Shown one piece after another: positions 8,957 to 16,874 of a stretch of DNA of 64,000 bases. Position 1 is the first letter of the stretch. Each line of letters starts with the position of its first letter. The DNA is from SHLQ01 sp964441145 (lineage in GTDB: Bacteria > Actinomycetota > Acidimicrobiia > Acidimicrobiales > SHLQ01). Location of the stretch: positions 1 to 64,000 of the forward strand of contig CAYTUB010000001.1 in NCBI GenBank assembly GCA_964441145.1, read 5' to 3'. The translations under genes and the position numbers were made by a program. The notes under the pieces were generated by a model. That model saw only the letters and a program-made list of their open reading frames with translations. It did no database searches and had not been told where the DNA came from.

Positions 8957-10176
8957 GGGGCATCCTCGGTGGAGGGAAGGGCGAGTTCGACTTCGGTGCC
9001 CTGGCCGACCTCGGAATGAATCGTGGCGGACCCTCCCGCTCGTTCCATCCGAGCGGCGATCGATTCGGAGAGTCCCTTGCGCCCGTTTGCGACTTGGCCA
9101 GGGTCGAATCCCACACCGGTGTCACGAACAAAGACGTCGATGCCATCGGGACGACGTTCCGCAAAGACGTCTATCCGTTCGACTTGGGCGTGTCGAGCCG
9201 CATTGATCATCGCCTCTCGGGCGGCGCCGATAAGTGCGCTGCCACCTTCTGGAACGGGGTCGCCTGAGTCGCCCACGGCGACAACATCAATGGTGACGCC
9301 GTGCAGCGCCTCAACCTCGAGCGCTGCGCTTTCCAACGCTGGACCCAGGAGCAATCCGCCGGGTGCTGGCGCTGTCGGTCCGTAGAGCCAGCCTCGTAGC
9401 TCTCGTTCTTGTCGTCGAGCGAGCTGAGTGGTGCGGGTGGGGTCATCGGCATTTTGCTGAATCAGCGTGAGTGTCTGCAATACCGAGTCGTGGAGGTGGG
9501 CGGAGATGCGGGCCCGCTCGTCCAACCGAATGCGATCCAACCGTTCGTCGTCGAGCGACCTGGCCATGCGCACCATCGATGGAGCGGCGATGAGCACGAT
9601 GCCTCCAAGGACGGCCACACCAAACACCAATGCGACAGCTGCTTGGGTGAAGGAGTACGAAAGCGCAGCGAAGGCGAGCAAGCCGCCGACAGCAACAACG
9701 ATGCCAGCGATGATTCGAGCCACCGTCGATAGGCCACCATCGACCTGATCGGTAGCCCCACGAGACCAGGCGATAAGACCGCCCGCGAGCACGAACCCCA
9801 ACGGCCAGCTAACCGAGGTGAATCCGCTGGGGGTTACCTGTCCGAGTGCCACGATCAACCCCACCACAATGAGCACGACGGCTACATGGCGGTGAACGCT
9901 GGTGGCGCCCTTTGGTGTTGGTCGGTACGGGCTGATTTCCGAGGAGGTGAGCAGCACCAGGGTGCCCCAGGCAAACACGTAGAGCAGCAGCCCCCAACCA
10001 ACGACGAGGGTCAAGGCGGCGAAGGCGACGCGGATCACCAGCGGTTGCACACCAATCTCGTGGGCGATAGCTGCGGCAACCCCACCAAGGACGCGGTTGT
10101 TGCGGTCGATGCGCGGCACCTGCCACCGTGGTCCACGGGGGGTAATGCCGTCGATCGGTGGGGCGGGCCAGGTCAC
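8953..10176 (-). CDS. PspC-domain sensor histidine kinase (LiaS/NarX-like)
   Basis: The 407-residue kinase starts with a PspC domain at about 20-75 (RIDRNNRVLGGVAAAIAHEI, then a hydrophobic helix). Several further membrane helices follow to about residue 215, then a HisKA_3 dimerisation domain with the phospho-acceptor in RISAHLHDSVLQTL and a C-terminal HATPase (AREAMINAARHA N-box, DTGVGFDP, GLSESIAARMERAGG). It should sense cell-envelope stress and phosphorylate the LuxR-type regulator that overlaps its end. It is divergent from another PspC-domain protein, so sensor and putative modulator share a domain. Confidence 0.92.
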   Translation of the reverse strand: MTWPAPPIDGITPRGPRWQVPRIDRNNRVLGGVAAAIAHEIGVQPLVIRVAFAALTLVVGWGLLLYVFAWGTLVLLTSSEISPYRPTPKGATSVHRHVAVVLIVVGLIVALGQVTPSGFTSVSWPLGFVLAGGLIAWSRGATDQVDGGLSTVARIIAGIVVAVGGLLAFAALSYSFTQAAVALVFGVAVLGGIVLIAAPSMVRMARSLDDERLDRIRLDERARISAHLHDSVLQTLTLIQQNADDPTRTTQLARRQERELRGWLYGPTAPAPGGLLLGPALESAALEVEALHGVTIDVVAVGDSGDPVPEGGSALIGAAREAMINAARHAQVERIDVFAERRPDGIDVFVRDTGVGFDPGQVANGRKGLSESIAARMERAGGSATIHSEVGQGTEVELALPSTEDAP

Positions 10177-10207
10177 GCATACATCATCTCACTCCGGCGG
10201 CGTATCC

Positions 10208-10241
10208 GCATCAGGGGTAAACCCCGAGATGACCCTGATGC
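10208..10241. promoter_or_regulatory. long inverted repeat in the divergent envelope-stress promoter region
   Basis: A perfect 9-bp inverted repeat, GCATCAGGG ... CCCTGATGC, with a 16-bp spacer lies between the divergent kinase and PspC/LiaF-like genes. GGGG-TAAA-CCCC overlaps its left arm. It starts 32 bp upstream of the kinase start and ends 26 bp before the GTG of the PspC protein. It is a good candidate operator for the LuxR-type regulator; this is inferred from symmetry and position only. Confidence 0.55.
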
Positions 10242-10267
10242 GCTCTACGAAAAGTAGGGGCGGATCC

Positions 10268-11560
10268 GTGGGTCACCCGATGGTCAGCAAGCGGTTCGCT
10301 GACTTTGATGAGATCATGGATGAAAACACAAACAACGACATGCCCGAATCACACAACCCCAGCGACGACTTCGAAGTCGACGACGCAGCCGCTGCCGATG
10401 GTGTCCACGACGCCGAGCCAGTATCTGCCTCAGTCGCAGATGAACCGCCGATGAGTGACGCGCCTTTCGCTGACGCAGACCACACACAGGAATTTCCGTC
10501 CGCGCAAACAGCGACCCCACCTCCGCCCCACAACGCGGTGATCGAGGATCGACTGGTTCGAGATCCCAACGCCACGTTTGGCGGCGTGCTCTCAGGCGTG
10601 GCAAATCGCTACGGCTGGGATGTGGCTCTCACCCGTCTTGGGTTCATCATTATTGGATTCATGACCGGTGGCACTGCGCTCGCTGGCTACTTGTTTGCGT
10701 GGCTGATTATCCCGCGTGCTGCAGCGTGGCCACCCGTGCGATCGACAGGACGGTTCGCCCGAGCCGGTGGGCTAAGCAATCGCGATCTTGGGTTCGGCTT
10801 GCTCGGTCTTGCGGCGCTCATCGCCATCGGCATCGGGTCTGGTCGGGCGGCGGCGATCATCGTTCCCCTGGCGCTCATTGCGGCTGGGGTGTGGATGCTG
10901 ACGCAAAGCCCACGACCGGTTGAAGCAGTGATCCCCGCAAACTCTGACGGAACGGCTGGCCCGGTCTATGGAGCCCCGCTCGGTGGTCTAGGCGCCTCGG
11001 AACCAGCGGCGCCTTTTGTAGCCCCACCGGTCGCCCAACAGGTGGTCGAGCCTCGCTCTCGGACTCGTCGGGTGGCAAAGATCGGCTTGTTCGGGGCGCT
11101 CGGCCTCGCGCTCTTGGCACTGATTGCTGTACTGCTCATCGCCTTTGCCGTGATCTTCGACGGAGAGTTCGATTTCGACACCACCTCGCGCCGAGTGACC
11201 CCACAGGATGAAATCCCAGCAGTGATTTCCCAGGATGTTGGGGAGCTCATCGTCGATCTGCGAGAGATTGACTTCCCCGAGGACCCGGTTACCGCAGAGA
11301 GTTTACGGGTGTCGCTCGACGCCGGGGAGATCACGGTCCTGCTTCCCGAGGACATTCGGGTGCAGATCGAGGCATCAGTGGACGCCGGTGACATCGACGT
11401 GCTCGGGCAATCAGACGACGGTATAAACGCCGAGGTTCTCGTTGACGAGTCCGACCCGCACGTGATTCTCGAGGTGGACCTCGACGTCGGCGAGATCGAA
11501 ATCATCCGTGATGACGAGGTTGTTCGCGGTAACGGTGCCGAAATCCAAGAGCGGTCCTGA
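10268..11560 (+). CDS. PspC-domain membrane protein with LiaF-like C-terminus
   Basis: About 430 residues. An acidic N-terminal tail of about 95 residues precedes a PspC domain (RDPNATFGGVLSGVANRYGW, then a transmembrane helix). Further membrane helices at roughly 205-245 and 310-335 follow. The extracytoplasmic C-terminus is built of acidic beta-repeats (VDLREIDF, VSLDAGEITVLLPEDI, ASVDAGDIDVLG), resembling the LiaF C-terminal/adhesin-like fold. GTG 10268 is chosen because AGGGG lies 7 nt upstream; ATG 10280 and 10316 are alternatives. Divergent from a PspC kinase and LuxR regulator, it probably modulates that kinase as LiaF does for LiaS. Confidence 0.82.
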   Translation: MGHPMVSKRFADFDEIMDENTNNDMPESHNPSDDFEVDDAAAADGVHDAEPVSASVADEPPMSDAPFADADHTQEFPSAQTATPPPPHNAVIEDRLVRDPNATFGGVLSGVANRYGWDVALTRLGFIIIGFMTGGTALAGYLFAWLIIPRAAAWPPVRSTGRFARAGGLSNRDLGFGLLGLAALIAIGIGSGRAAAIIVPLALIAAGVWMLTQSPRPVEAVIPANSDGTAGPVYGAPLGGLGASEPAAPFVAPPVAQQVVEPRSRTRRVAKIGLFGALGLALLALIAVLLIAFAVIFDGEFDFDTTSRRVTPQDEIPAVISQDVGELIVDLREIDFPEDPVTAESLRVSLDAGEITVLLPEDIRVQIEASVDAGDIDVLGQSDDGINAEVLVDESDPHVILEVDLDVGEIEIIRDDEVVRGNGAEIQERS

Positions 11561-11600
11561 CCGAGGTCACCAAGGACGCTCGACTACGGTAGGCAACGTG

Positions 11601-12779
11601 ATGAAACTGCGATACGCCATTGCAGTCGTCGTGTTTGCGCTGGTGGCGGCGTCGTGCGGCTCCTCGGCCGACAACGCCGCCTCGCCCGCCCAGGACACCC
11701 CGTCTGAGCAGGAAACTGCAACGACGACGACCACGACCGAGGCACCCGCCGACGAGCCAGACGAGTCAGCGATCGAGGCCGACCAAGTCGAACAAGAGCC
11801 AGCCGAGACGGCTACGTCCTCCTCAACCACGACAGAACCACCAGTGGCTGAGCGTCCGGTGTTTGGCCCGGTATCGCTCGAACCGGCCTGCTCGGGTCTC
11901 CCCGACGTGTCGGTTGGTCTTGCGACGAACTCGTTGACCTCGGGTGGGAACGAATACGAGTACCAGCTCAGAGTGCCGAGCGCCTATGACGGATCTCCGG
12001 TCCCTGTCGTGCTCGATTTCCACGGTATTGGAAGCAACGGTGGCCAGCAGGCAGTCTTCAGTGGTTGGGCTGAAACCGGCGAACTCCAAGGCTTCCTATC
12101 CGTCCAACCGACCGGACTGCTCGACCCGACGGGCCGCCCGTCCTGGGAACTCCCACAGTTCGAAGATCCAGCGCGCGACGATATTGCCTTTACCGTCGAC
12201 CTCATCGATGATCTCGCCTCGCGTATCTGCATCGACCCTGCCCGTATCTATGCGACCGGAATGTCCAACGGAGGGCTCTTCACCTCAACGCTGGTGTGCG
12301 AACTCAGTGAGCGAATCGCTGCCGCTGTGTCGGTCGCTGGGGTAACCCATCACGAGTCCTGCTCGCCCACCCGTGCGGTGCCATACCTCGCTTTCCACGG
12401 TACGGCCGACACGGTGGTTCCATTTAACGGCGGCGGAGAGTCGACACTCGACGGCTCCGAAGATGCTGGCGATTTCTTCGAGCAAGTAATCCCCGATGAG
12501 TTCGCAGAGTTCGCAGACTCAAGTGGCTGCACCGAGTCAACCGATCTGGAAGTCACGGCCGAAATTACATTGACCTCTTATACGGGTTGCACCGATGACG
12601 TTCCTCTCGGCTTTTACACAATCGAAGGCGGAGGCCACACGTGGCCCGGTAGCGCGATTTCTGCGGCGATCCCATCGCTGGGATTCACCAATACCGATAT
12701 CTCAGCAACGGAGATCGCATGGGAATTCTTCAACCAGTACACCCTCGCCGGACAGGTCCAGGTAGACGCCGGGCAATAG
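11601..12779 (+). CDS. secreted PHB depolymerase/feruloyl esterase-family lipoprotein
   Basis: The 392-residue protein begins with a lipoprotein signal (RYAIAVVVFALVAASCGSS), then a Thr/Glu/Pro-rich linker. It continues as an alpha/beta hydrolase of the Esterase_phd/LpqC type: VVLDFHGIGSNG oxyanion loop, nucleophile in ATGMSNGG, an HGTADTVVPF acidic loop and GGGHTWPGS with the likely catalytic His. It should hydrolyse an ester polymer or acyl ester outside the cell. The ATG at 11601 (or the adjacent GTG 11598) fits the signal peptide; an upstream frame extension overlaps the preceding gene. The next hydrolase gene overlaps its end by 61 bp. Confidence 0.83.
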   Translation: MKLRYAIAVVVFALVAASCGSSADNAASPAQDTPSEQETATTTTTTEAPADEPDESAIEADQVEQEPAETATSSSTTTEPPVAERPVFGPVSLEPACSGLPDVSVGLATNSLTSGGNEYEYQLRVPSAYDGSPVPVVLDFHGIGSNGGQQAVFSGWAETGELQGFLSVQPTGLLDPTGRPSWELPQFEDPARDDIAFTVDLIDDLASRICIDPARIYATGMSNGGLFTSTLVCELSERIAAAVSVAGVTHHESCSPTRAVPYLAFHGTADTVVPFNGGGESTLDGSEDAGDFFEQVIPDEFAEFADSSGCTESTDLEVTAEITLTSYTGCTDDVPLGFYTIEGGGHTWPGSAISAAIPSLGFTNTDISATEIAWEFFNQYTLAGQVQVDAGQ

Positions 12780-14617
12780 CCGCCTTCGCGGCCCTCGCCG
12801 CCCTCGCTTCGGCGTGTGGCAGCGCGGACGACTCCGCAAACGGTGCGGCAGATGCGACGTCATCGACGACGGTTGCCGAGTCTCAACAAGAGACCGATAC
12901 CACCGAGGCGTCCGAGACTGAGCCCGATCTTGCGACCGGCGATACGCAAGACGCCGATACCGACAGCACCGCAGACGAGCCTGCGATCGAACGAGTGGTG
13001 GGATCGGTCGCGTGGGAGCCATGCGGCAGCATCGAATGTGGCACCCTCGATGTGCCGCTCGACTATCGCGTCACCGACGGCGAGACGATCTCCATCGCGA
13101 TCAACCGCGTGCCCGCCGGAAACCCCGACGAACGTATCGGCGTGCTCTTGGTCAACCCCGGAGGCCCGGGCGCGCCAGGAACCGATCTCGCGGAAAGGTT
13201 TGCGGTAGGCAGCTTCCCGGCCGAAGTTACGGACCGTTTCGACGTCATTGGCTTCGACCCCCGAGGCGTGGGTGACTCCGAGCCTGCATTTGCGTGCGGT
13301 GAATCGGGAGAGCAGCTCGAGGCACTCTCGGCCATCGACGAACTCATCGATGAACCAGACGAAATTGCCGCAGCCGAGGCTGCGGTCCAACTGTGCGTCG
13401 ATTCGATAGGCGAAGCTGCCGGGCTGATCCACACCGGGTATGTCGTTCGCGACATGGACGAGATCCGTCGGGCGCTCGGCGAAGAACAGATCTCCTACCT
13501 GGGCTATTCCTACGGGTCCTTGATCGGCGTGTGGTACGCAACGCTGTTCCCCGACAACGTGCGGGCCATGGTGATCGATGGCGCGGACAATCCAATCGAT
13601 GACATCTCCGACTTCGACGCTCGACTCGAATCAGCCCGAGAGGAAATTGCACCGATCGAGGATCTGCTTGCCGAGGCGCTCGCCGCGTGCGACAGCGACA
13701 CATGCCCCATCTTCAATGGCGGCGACCCGACCGGGTTCTACCTCGACACCGTCGACAAGTTGTCCATCGTGAACGACGCCAATGCAAACAATCCAACCGC
13801 AGGTTTCCTCGGCCTCATCACGCCGCTGTATAACGAAGCCTCATGGCCAACGCTATGGCAGGCGCTCGCAGATCTTCAGGAGCGAGACGATCCGACACTG
13901 TTCTCCAGCCTTGCCGAATTTCAGCTCGGTCCCGACCCGGGCGCGGTCAACATCACTGCGCACATCAACTGTCTCGATGGCTGGGCGCTACGCCCCGACC
14001 AGGACCGCCAGACGCGCCTCGATGTGGCCGAACAATTCTTAGAGGTCGAAGAGGAGATTGCAGCGGAGTTCCCCCTGATCTTCGCCGTCGAGGACAACTC
14101 TTCCTCCCCGTGCAATTTCATGGATGTTCTGGGCACACCAGCACTCGATGTTCCCCTCGACGGCGGAGGGGTACCGATTCTGGTTGTGGGCAACACGTCG
14201 GACCCGGTGACGTCCTTTGGTGAGTCCGAGGAGCTCGTCGAGGAGACACTTGCCAACGGGTTTCTTGTCGAGGTCGATCACGCGTCGCACACGGTCTATC
14301 CGGCGAATCCTTGTGTCAACCAAGCGGTTCATGACGTGTTGCTCGACATCTCGTATCCAGAGGATCGCGTAGTATGCGAACGTGCCGATACCGAGGCAAC
14401 GACAATTCTGCGAGAGGTGTGCATTGCCGTAGGTCCACAACTCAACCCTGGGCTTTCCAGCGATGCGCTCGGTGAGGCCTGTCAGCGCTTCGCGGCTTCT
14501 GCTGTGGAGCGCTTGGGTGAGGACGCAGCGCTAGAAGCGCTCGAATCACCGGACCCGAGTGGGGCTGAAGCACTGTTTATGATCTTGCAGGAGGAGATAT
14601 TTTCAAGTGAAGGGTAG
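12719..14617 (+). CDS. secreted alpha/beta-hydrolase, tripeptidyl aminopeptidase (SlpD/TAP) family lipoprotein
   Basis: The 632-residue protein has an Arg-rich n-region, a hydrophobic segment (AIAAFAALAALASAC) and lipobox cysteine, then an acidic linker. Its alpha/beta-hydrolase fold has NPGGPGAPG as oxyanion loop, the nucleophile elbow GYSYGS, the acidic residue near VGNTSDPVTSF and the His in DHASHTVY. A C-terminal TAP-like region with paired cysteines (NPCVNQ, RVVCER) is present. Family members are extracellular peptidases or esterases. The start overlaps the previous hydrolase by 61 bp, an unusually long same-strand overlap, but no later start retains the basic n-region. Confidence 0.82.
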   Translation: MGILQPVHPRRTGPGRRRAIAAFAALAALASACGSADDSANGAADATSSTTVAESQQETDTTEASETEPDLATGDTQDADTDSTADEPAIERVVGSVAWEPCGSIECGTLDVPLDYRVTDGETISIAINRVPAGNPDERIGVLLVNPGGPGAPGTDLAERFAVGSFPAEVTDRFDVIGFDPRGVGDSEPAFACGESGEQLEALSAIDELIDEPDEIAAAEAAVQLCVDSIGEAAGLIHTGYVVRDMDEIRRALGEEQISYLGYSYGSLIGVWYATLFPDNVRAMVIDGADNPIDDISDFDARLESAREEIAPIEDLLAEALAACDSDTCPIFNGGDPTGFYLDTVDKLSIVNDANANNPTAGFLGLITPLYNEASWPTLWQALADLQERDDPTLFSSLAEFQLGPDPGAVNITAHINCLDGWALRPDQDRQTRLDVAEQFLEVEEEIAAEFPLIFAVEDNSSSPCNFMDVLGTPALDVPLDGGGVPILVVGNTSDPVTSFGESEELVEETLANGFLVEVDHASHTVYPANPCVNQAVHDVLLDISYPEDRVVCERADTEATTILREVCIAVGPQLNPGLSSDALGEACQRFAASAVERLGEDAALEALESPDPSGAEALFMILQEEIFSSEG

Positions 14618-14622
14618 GCATT

Positions 14623-15609
14623 GTGACGACATCACTTGACGAACTTCTTCGCGAACACGCACATGTCCTGGTGGACGGCGCAATGGGAACCGAGCTATTT
14701 GCTCGCGGTTTGACCGCCGGCGACCCACCCGAGGAATGGAATGTGGACATTCCTGACCGGGTCATCGATGTCCACTTGGGATACATCAAAGCTGGTTCGG
14801 ACATCATTTTGACCAACTCCTTTGGCGGCACTGCGTTCCGTTTGAAGCTGCACAAGCTCGACGACCGGGTCATCGAACTCAACCGGGCTGCCGCCCAGGT
14901 CGGTCGCACCGCCGCCGATGCGAGCGACCGGCCAATCGTGGTCGCCGGTTCGATGGGGCCTTCTGGCGAATTGCTTGAACCAATGGGCGAGATGACTCCG
15001 GAGACCGCAGCTGCTGCCTTTGCCGAACAGGCGGTGGGGTTGACCGAAGGTGGCGCCGATCTCTTGTGGATCGAGACGATGTCGAGCCTCGAGGAAGTAG
15101 AAGCGGCCGTCGCTGGCGCACGCTCGGCGAGCGGCCTGCCGATAGCGGCCACGATGAGCTACGACACGGCTGGTCACACCATGATGGGCGTGACCGGTAC
15201 CGAGGCAGCCAAGCGGCTGACCGATCTTGGTCTCGCAGCGATCGGAGCCAATTGCGGCAACAATGTCGCACAGACCGAAGCAGCGGTCGCTGCATTGGTC
15301 GCAGGTTCTGGCGACACACCGGTGATCGTGATGGCCAACGCGGGGGTGCCCGAGTTCAAAGGCGACGAGCTGGTGTACACCGGTTCGCCCGAGGTTATGG
15401 CCGCGCATACAAAGCGCATGATGGACTTGGGTGTGGAGATCATCGGCGGATGCTGTGGAACCGAGACCGATCACCTCGCCCTCATGCGCAGGGTGATCGA
15501 CGGGACCCACGAACCCGAAGACATCCCGGCCCCCGGACCGCCACTGGTCGACGAAGCTGACGGCGCATCACGCGAACCACGACGCCGCAACCGTCGCCGT
15601 AGCGGTTAG
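14623..15609 (+). CDS. homocysteine S-methyltransferase family protein
   Basis: The 328-residue protein matches the zinc-dependent homocysteine methyltransferase barrel (as in MetH N-terminus, BHMT and MmuM). It has the start motif DGAMGTELFARG, the TNSFGG segment, the Zn-ligand Cys in GANCGNN and the double cysteine in GGCCGTE. It should transfer a methyl group from betaine, S-methylmethionine or a corrinoid protein to homocysteine; the donor is not decidable. The GTG start has AGGGTAGG just upstream. No cobalamin domain is fused. It ends at a palindromic repeat shared with the convergent aminotransferase. Confidence 0.88.
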   Translation: MTTSLDELLREHAHVLVDGAMGTELFARGLTAGDPPEEWNVDIPDRVIDVHLGYIKAGSDIILTNSFGGTAFRLKLHKLDDRVIELNRAAAQVGRTAADASDRPIVVAGSMGPSGELLEPMGEMTPETAAAAFAEQAVGLTEGGADLLWIETMSSLEEVEAAVAGARSASGLPIAATMSYDTAGHTMMGVTGTEAAKRLTDLGLAAIGANCGNNVAQTEAAVAALVAGSGDTPVIVMANAGVPEFKGDELVYTGSPEVMAAHTKRMMDLGVEIIGGCCGTETDHLALMRRVIDGTHEPEDIPAPGPPLVDEADGASREPRRRNRRRSG

Positions 15610-15624
15610 CCACTCAACCTGAAA

Positions 15625-15675
15625 AGATTTGTCCCCCGTTTGATACCGAATAGGTTCCTAGAAAGGGACAGATCT
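15625..15675. repeat. dispersed palindromic element (copy B) between convergent genes
   Basis: The left arm AGATTTGTCCCCC plus GTTTGATACC is identical to the copy at 46732. The right arm ends GGGACAGATCT. It fills the space between the convergent methyltransferase and aminotransferase genes and supplies the last codons of the latter (RSVPF-stop). It could act as a bidirectional terminator or be a REP-like mobile repeat. Confidence 0.65.
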
Positions 15676-16845
15676 TTCGAGCGTGGACAGCCTGCTGATT
15701 GCTTCGTCGAGGACTTCGTCTTTCTTGCAGAAGGCAAATCGTACGTAGTGGCGTCCGGTTTCTTTGGTTCGGTAGAAGACCTCACTCGGCACCGCGACCA
15801 CCCCACACGCCTCGGGTAGCGCGAGGCAAAATTCGATGCTGGTGTTTGGCAACCCTGTGCGCTCGGCGATGCCACGAATATCGCAGGTGAGGAAGTACGT
15901 GCCTTGCGTGTGGAGCACGTCGAAGCCCGCAGCCTTCAAGCCAGAGGCGAGGCGGTCACGCTTGGCAAGTAGATCATCTCGCAGTTGATCGAAGTAGTCG
16001 TCGCCGAGTCGGAGACCGGCCGCGATCGCAGGCTGCAACGGCGCAGCATTCACGAACGTGAGGAACTGCTTGGCGGTCATCACTGCGTTGCGTAGTTCGG
16101 GCGGTGCGGTCACCCAGCCGATCTTCCAACCCGTGAATGAAAAGCTTTTACCGGCGGAGCCGATGCTGATGGTTCGCTCCCGCATCCCCGGTAATGCCGC
16201 CATCGGGATGTGTTCCCCATCGAAGACCATGTGTTGATAGACGTCGTCGCTGATGATGACGAGGTCGTGTTCGATGGCTTGTTCTGCGATCCATTCGAGC
16301 TCGTCTCGGGTGAACACTTTGCCGGTCGGGTTGTGTGGTGTGTTCAGGAGAATGGCACGGGTGTTCTCCGACATGGCTGCAGTGAACTGATCTCGGTCGA
16401 ATCGCCAATCTGGCCCGTGTAACAGCACCGGCTTCTCGGTTGCCCCTGCCATCGCACTGGTCGCCGAGTAGCTGTCGTAGGTGGGTTCGAAGGTGATGAC
16501 CTCGTCGCCGTGATCGCACAGGGCAAGAACCGCACCAGCGATGGCCTCGGTCGCGCCGGCAGTAATCAGGACTTCGGTGTCGGGGTCATAACTCAGCCCA
16601 TAGAAACGCTGCTGATGTTCGGCCACTGCAGAGCGCAGGTCCGGCTGGCCGGGCAGGGGAGGGTATTGGTTCGGTCCCTCCATTACGGCCCGGGCCGCAA
16701 CTTCGGCAACTTCGCGTGGGCCGTCGGTGTCGGGAAACCCTTGGCCGAGGTTGACCGAATCGGTCTTGAGCGCCAAAGCACTCATCTCGGCAAAGATCGT
16801 GGTTCCAAATCCTTGGAGGCGGGGATTTCGTAGGGCTTCGACCAT
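15658..16845 (-). CDS. PLP-dependent class I aminotransferase
   Basis: About 395 residues of the AspC/KAT fold type I family. Visible are the N-terminal GFGTTIFAEMSALA and NLGQGFPD, Tyr-Pro-Pro substrate loop, NTPHNPTGK, DDVYQHMVF, and the PLP-lysine motif SIGSAGKSFSFTGWKIGW. This set is typical of N-succinyldiaminopimelate aminotransferase (DapC) and kynurenine/methionine aminotransferases of actinobacteria. A lysine- or methionine-pathway role is therefore possible but unproven. ATG 16845 is preferred; a GTG at 16863 is 11 bp from the divergent gene. The C-terminus overlaps the palindromic repeat at 15625-15675. Confidence 0.88.
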   Translation of the reverse strand: MVEALRNPRLQGFGTTIFAEMSALALKTDSVNLGQGFPDTDGPREVAEVAARAVMEGPNQYPPLPGQPDLRSAVAEHQQRFYGLSYDPDTEVLITAGATEAIAGAVLALCDHGDEVITFEPTYDSYSATSAMAGATEKPVLLHGPDWRFDRDQFTAAMSENTRAILLNTPHNPTGKVFTRDELEWIAEQAIEHDLVIISDDVYQHMVFDGEHIPMAALPGMRERTISIGSAGKSFSFTGWKIGWVTAPPELRNAVMTAKQFLTFVNAAPLQPAIAAGLRLGDDYFDQLRDDLLAKRDRLASGLKAAGFDVLHTQGTYFLTCDIRGIAERTGLPNTSIEFCLALPEACGVVAVPSEVFYRTKETGRHYVRFAFCKKDEVLDEAISRLSTLERSVPF

Positions 16846-16874
16846 GAGACGAAAGTCTGCCACGCTAGAGCGCC

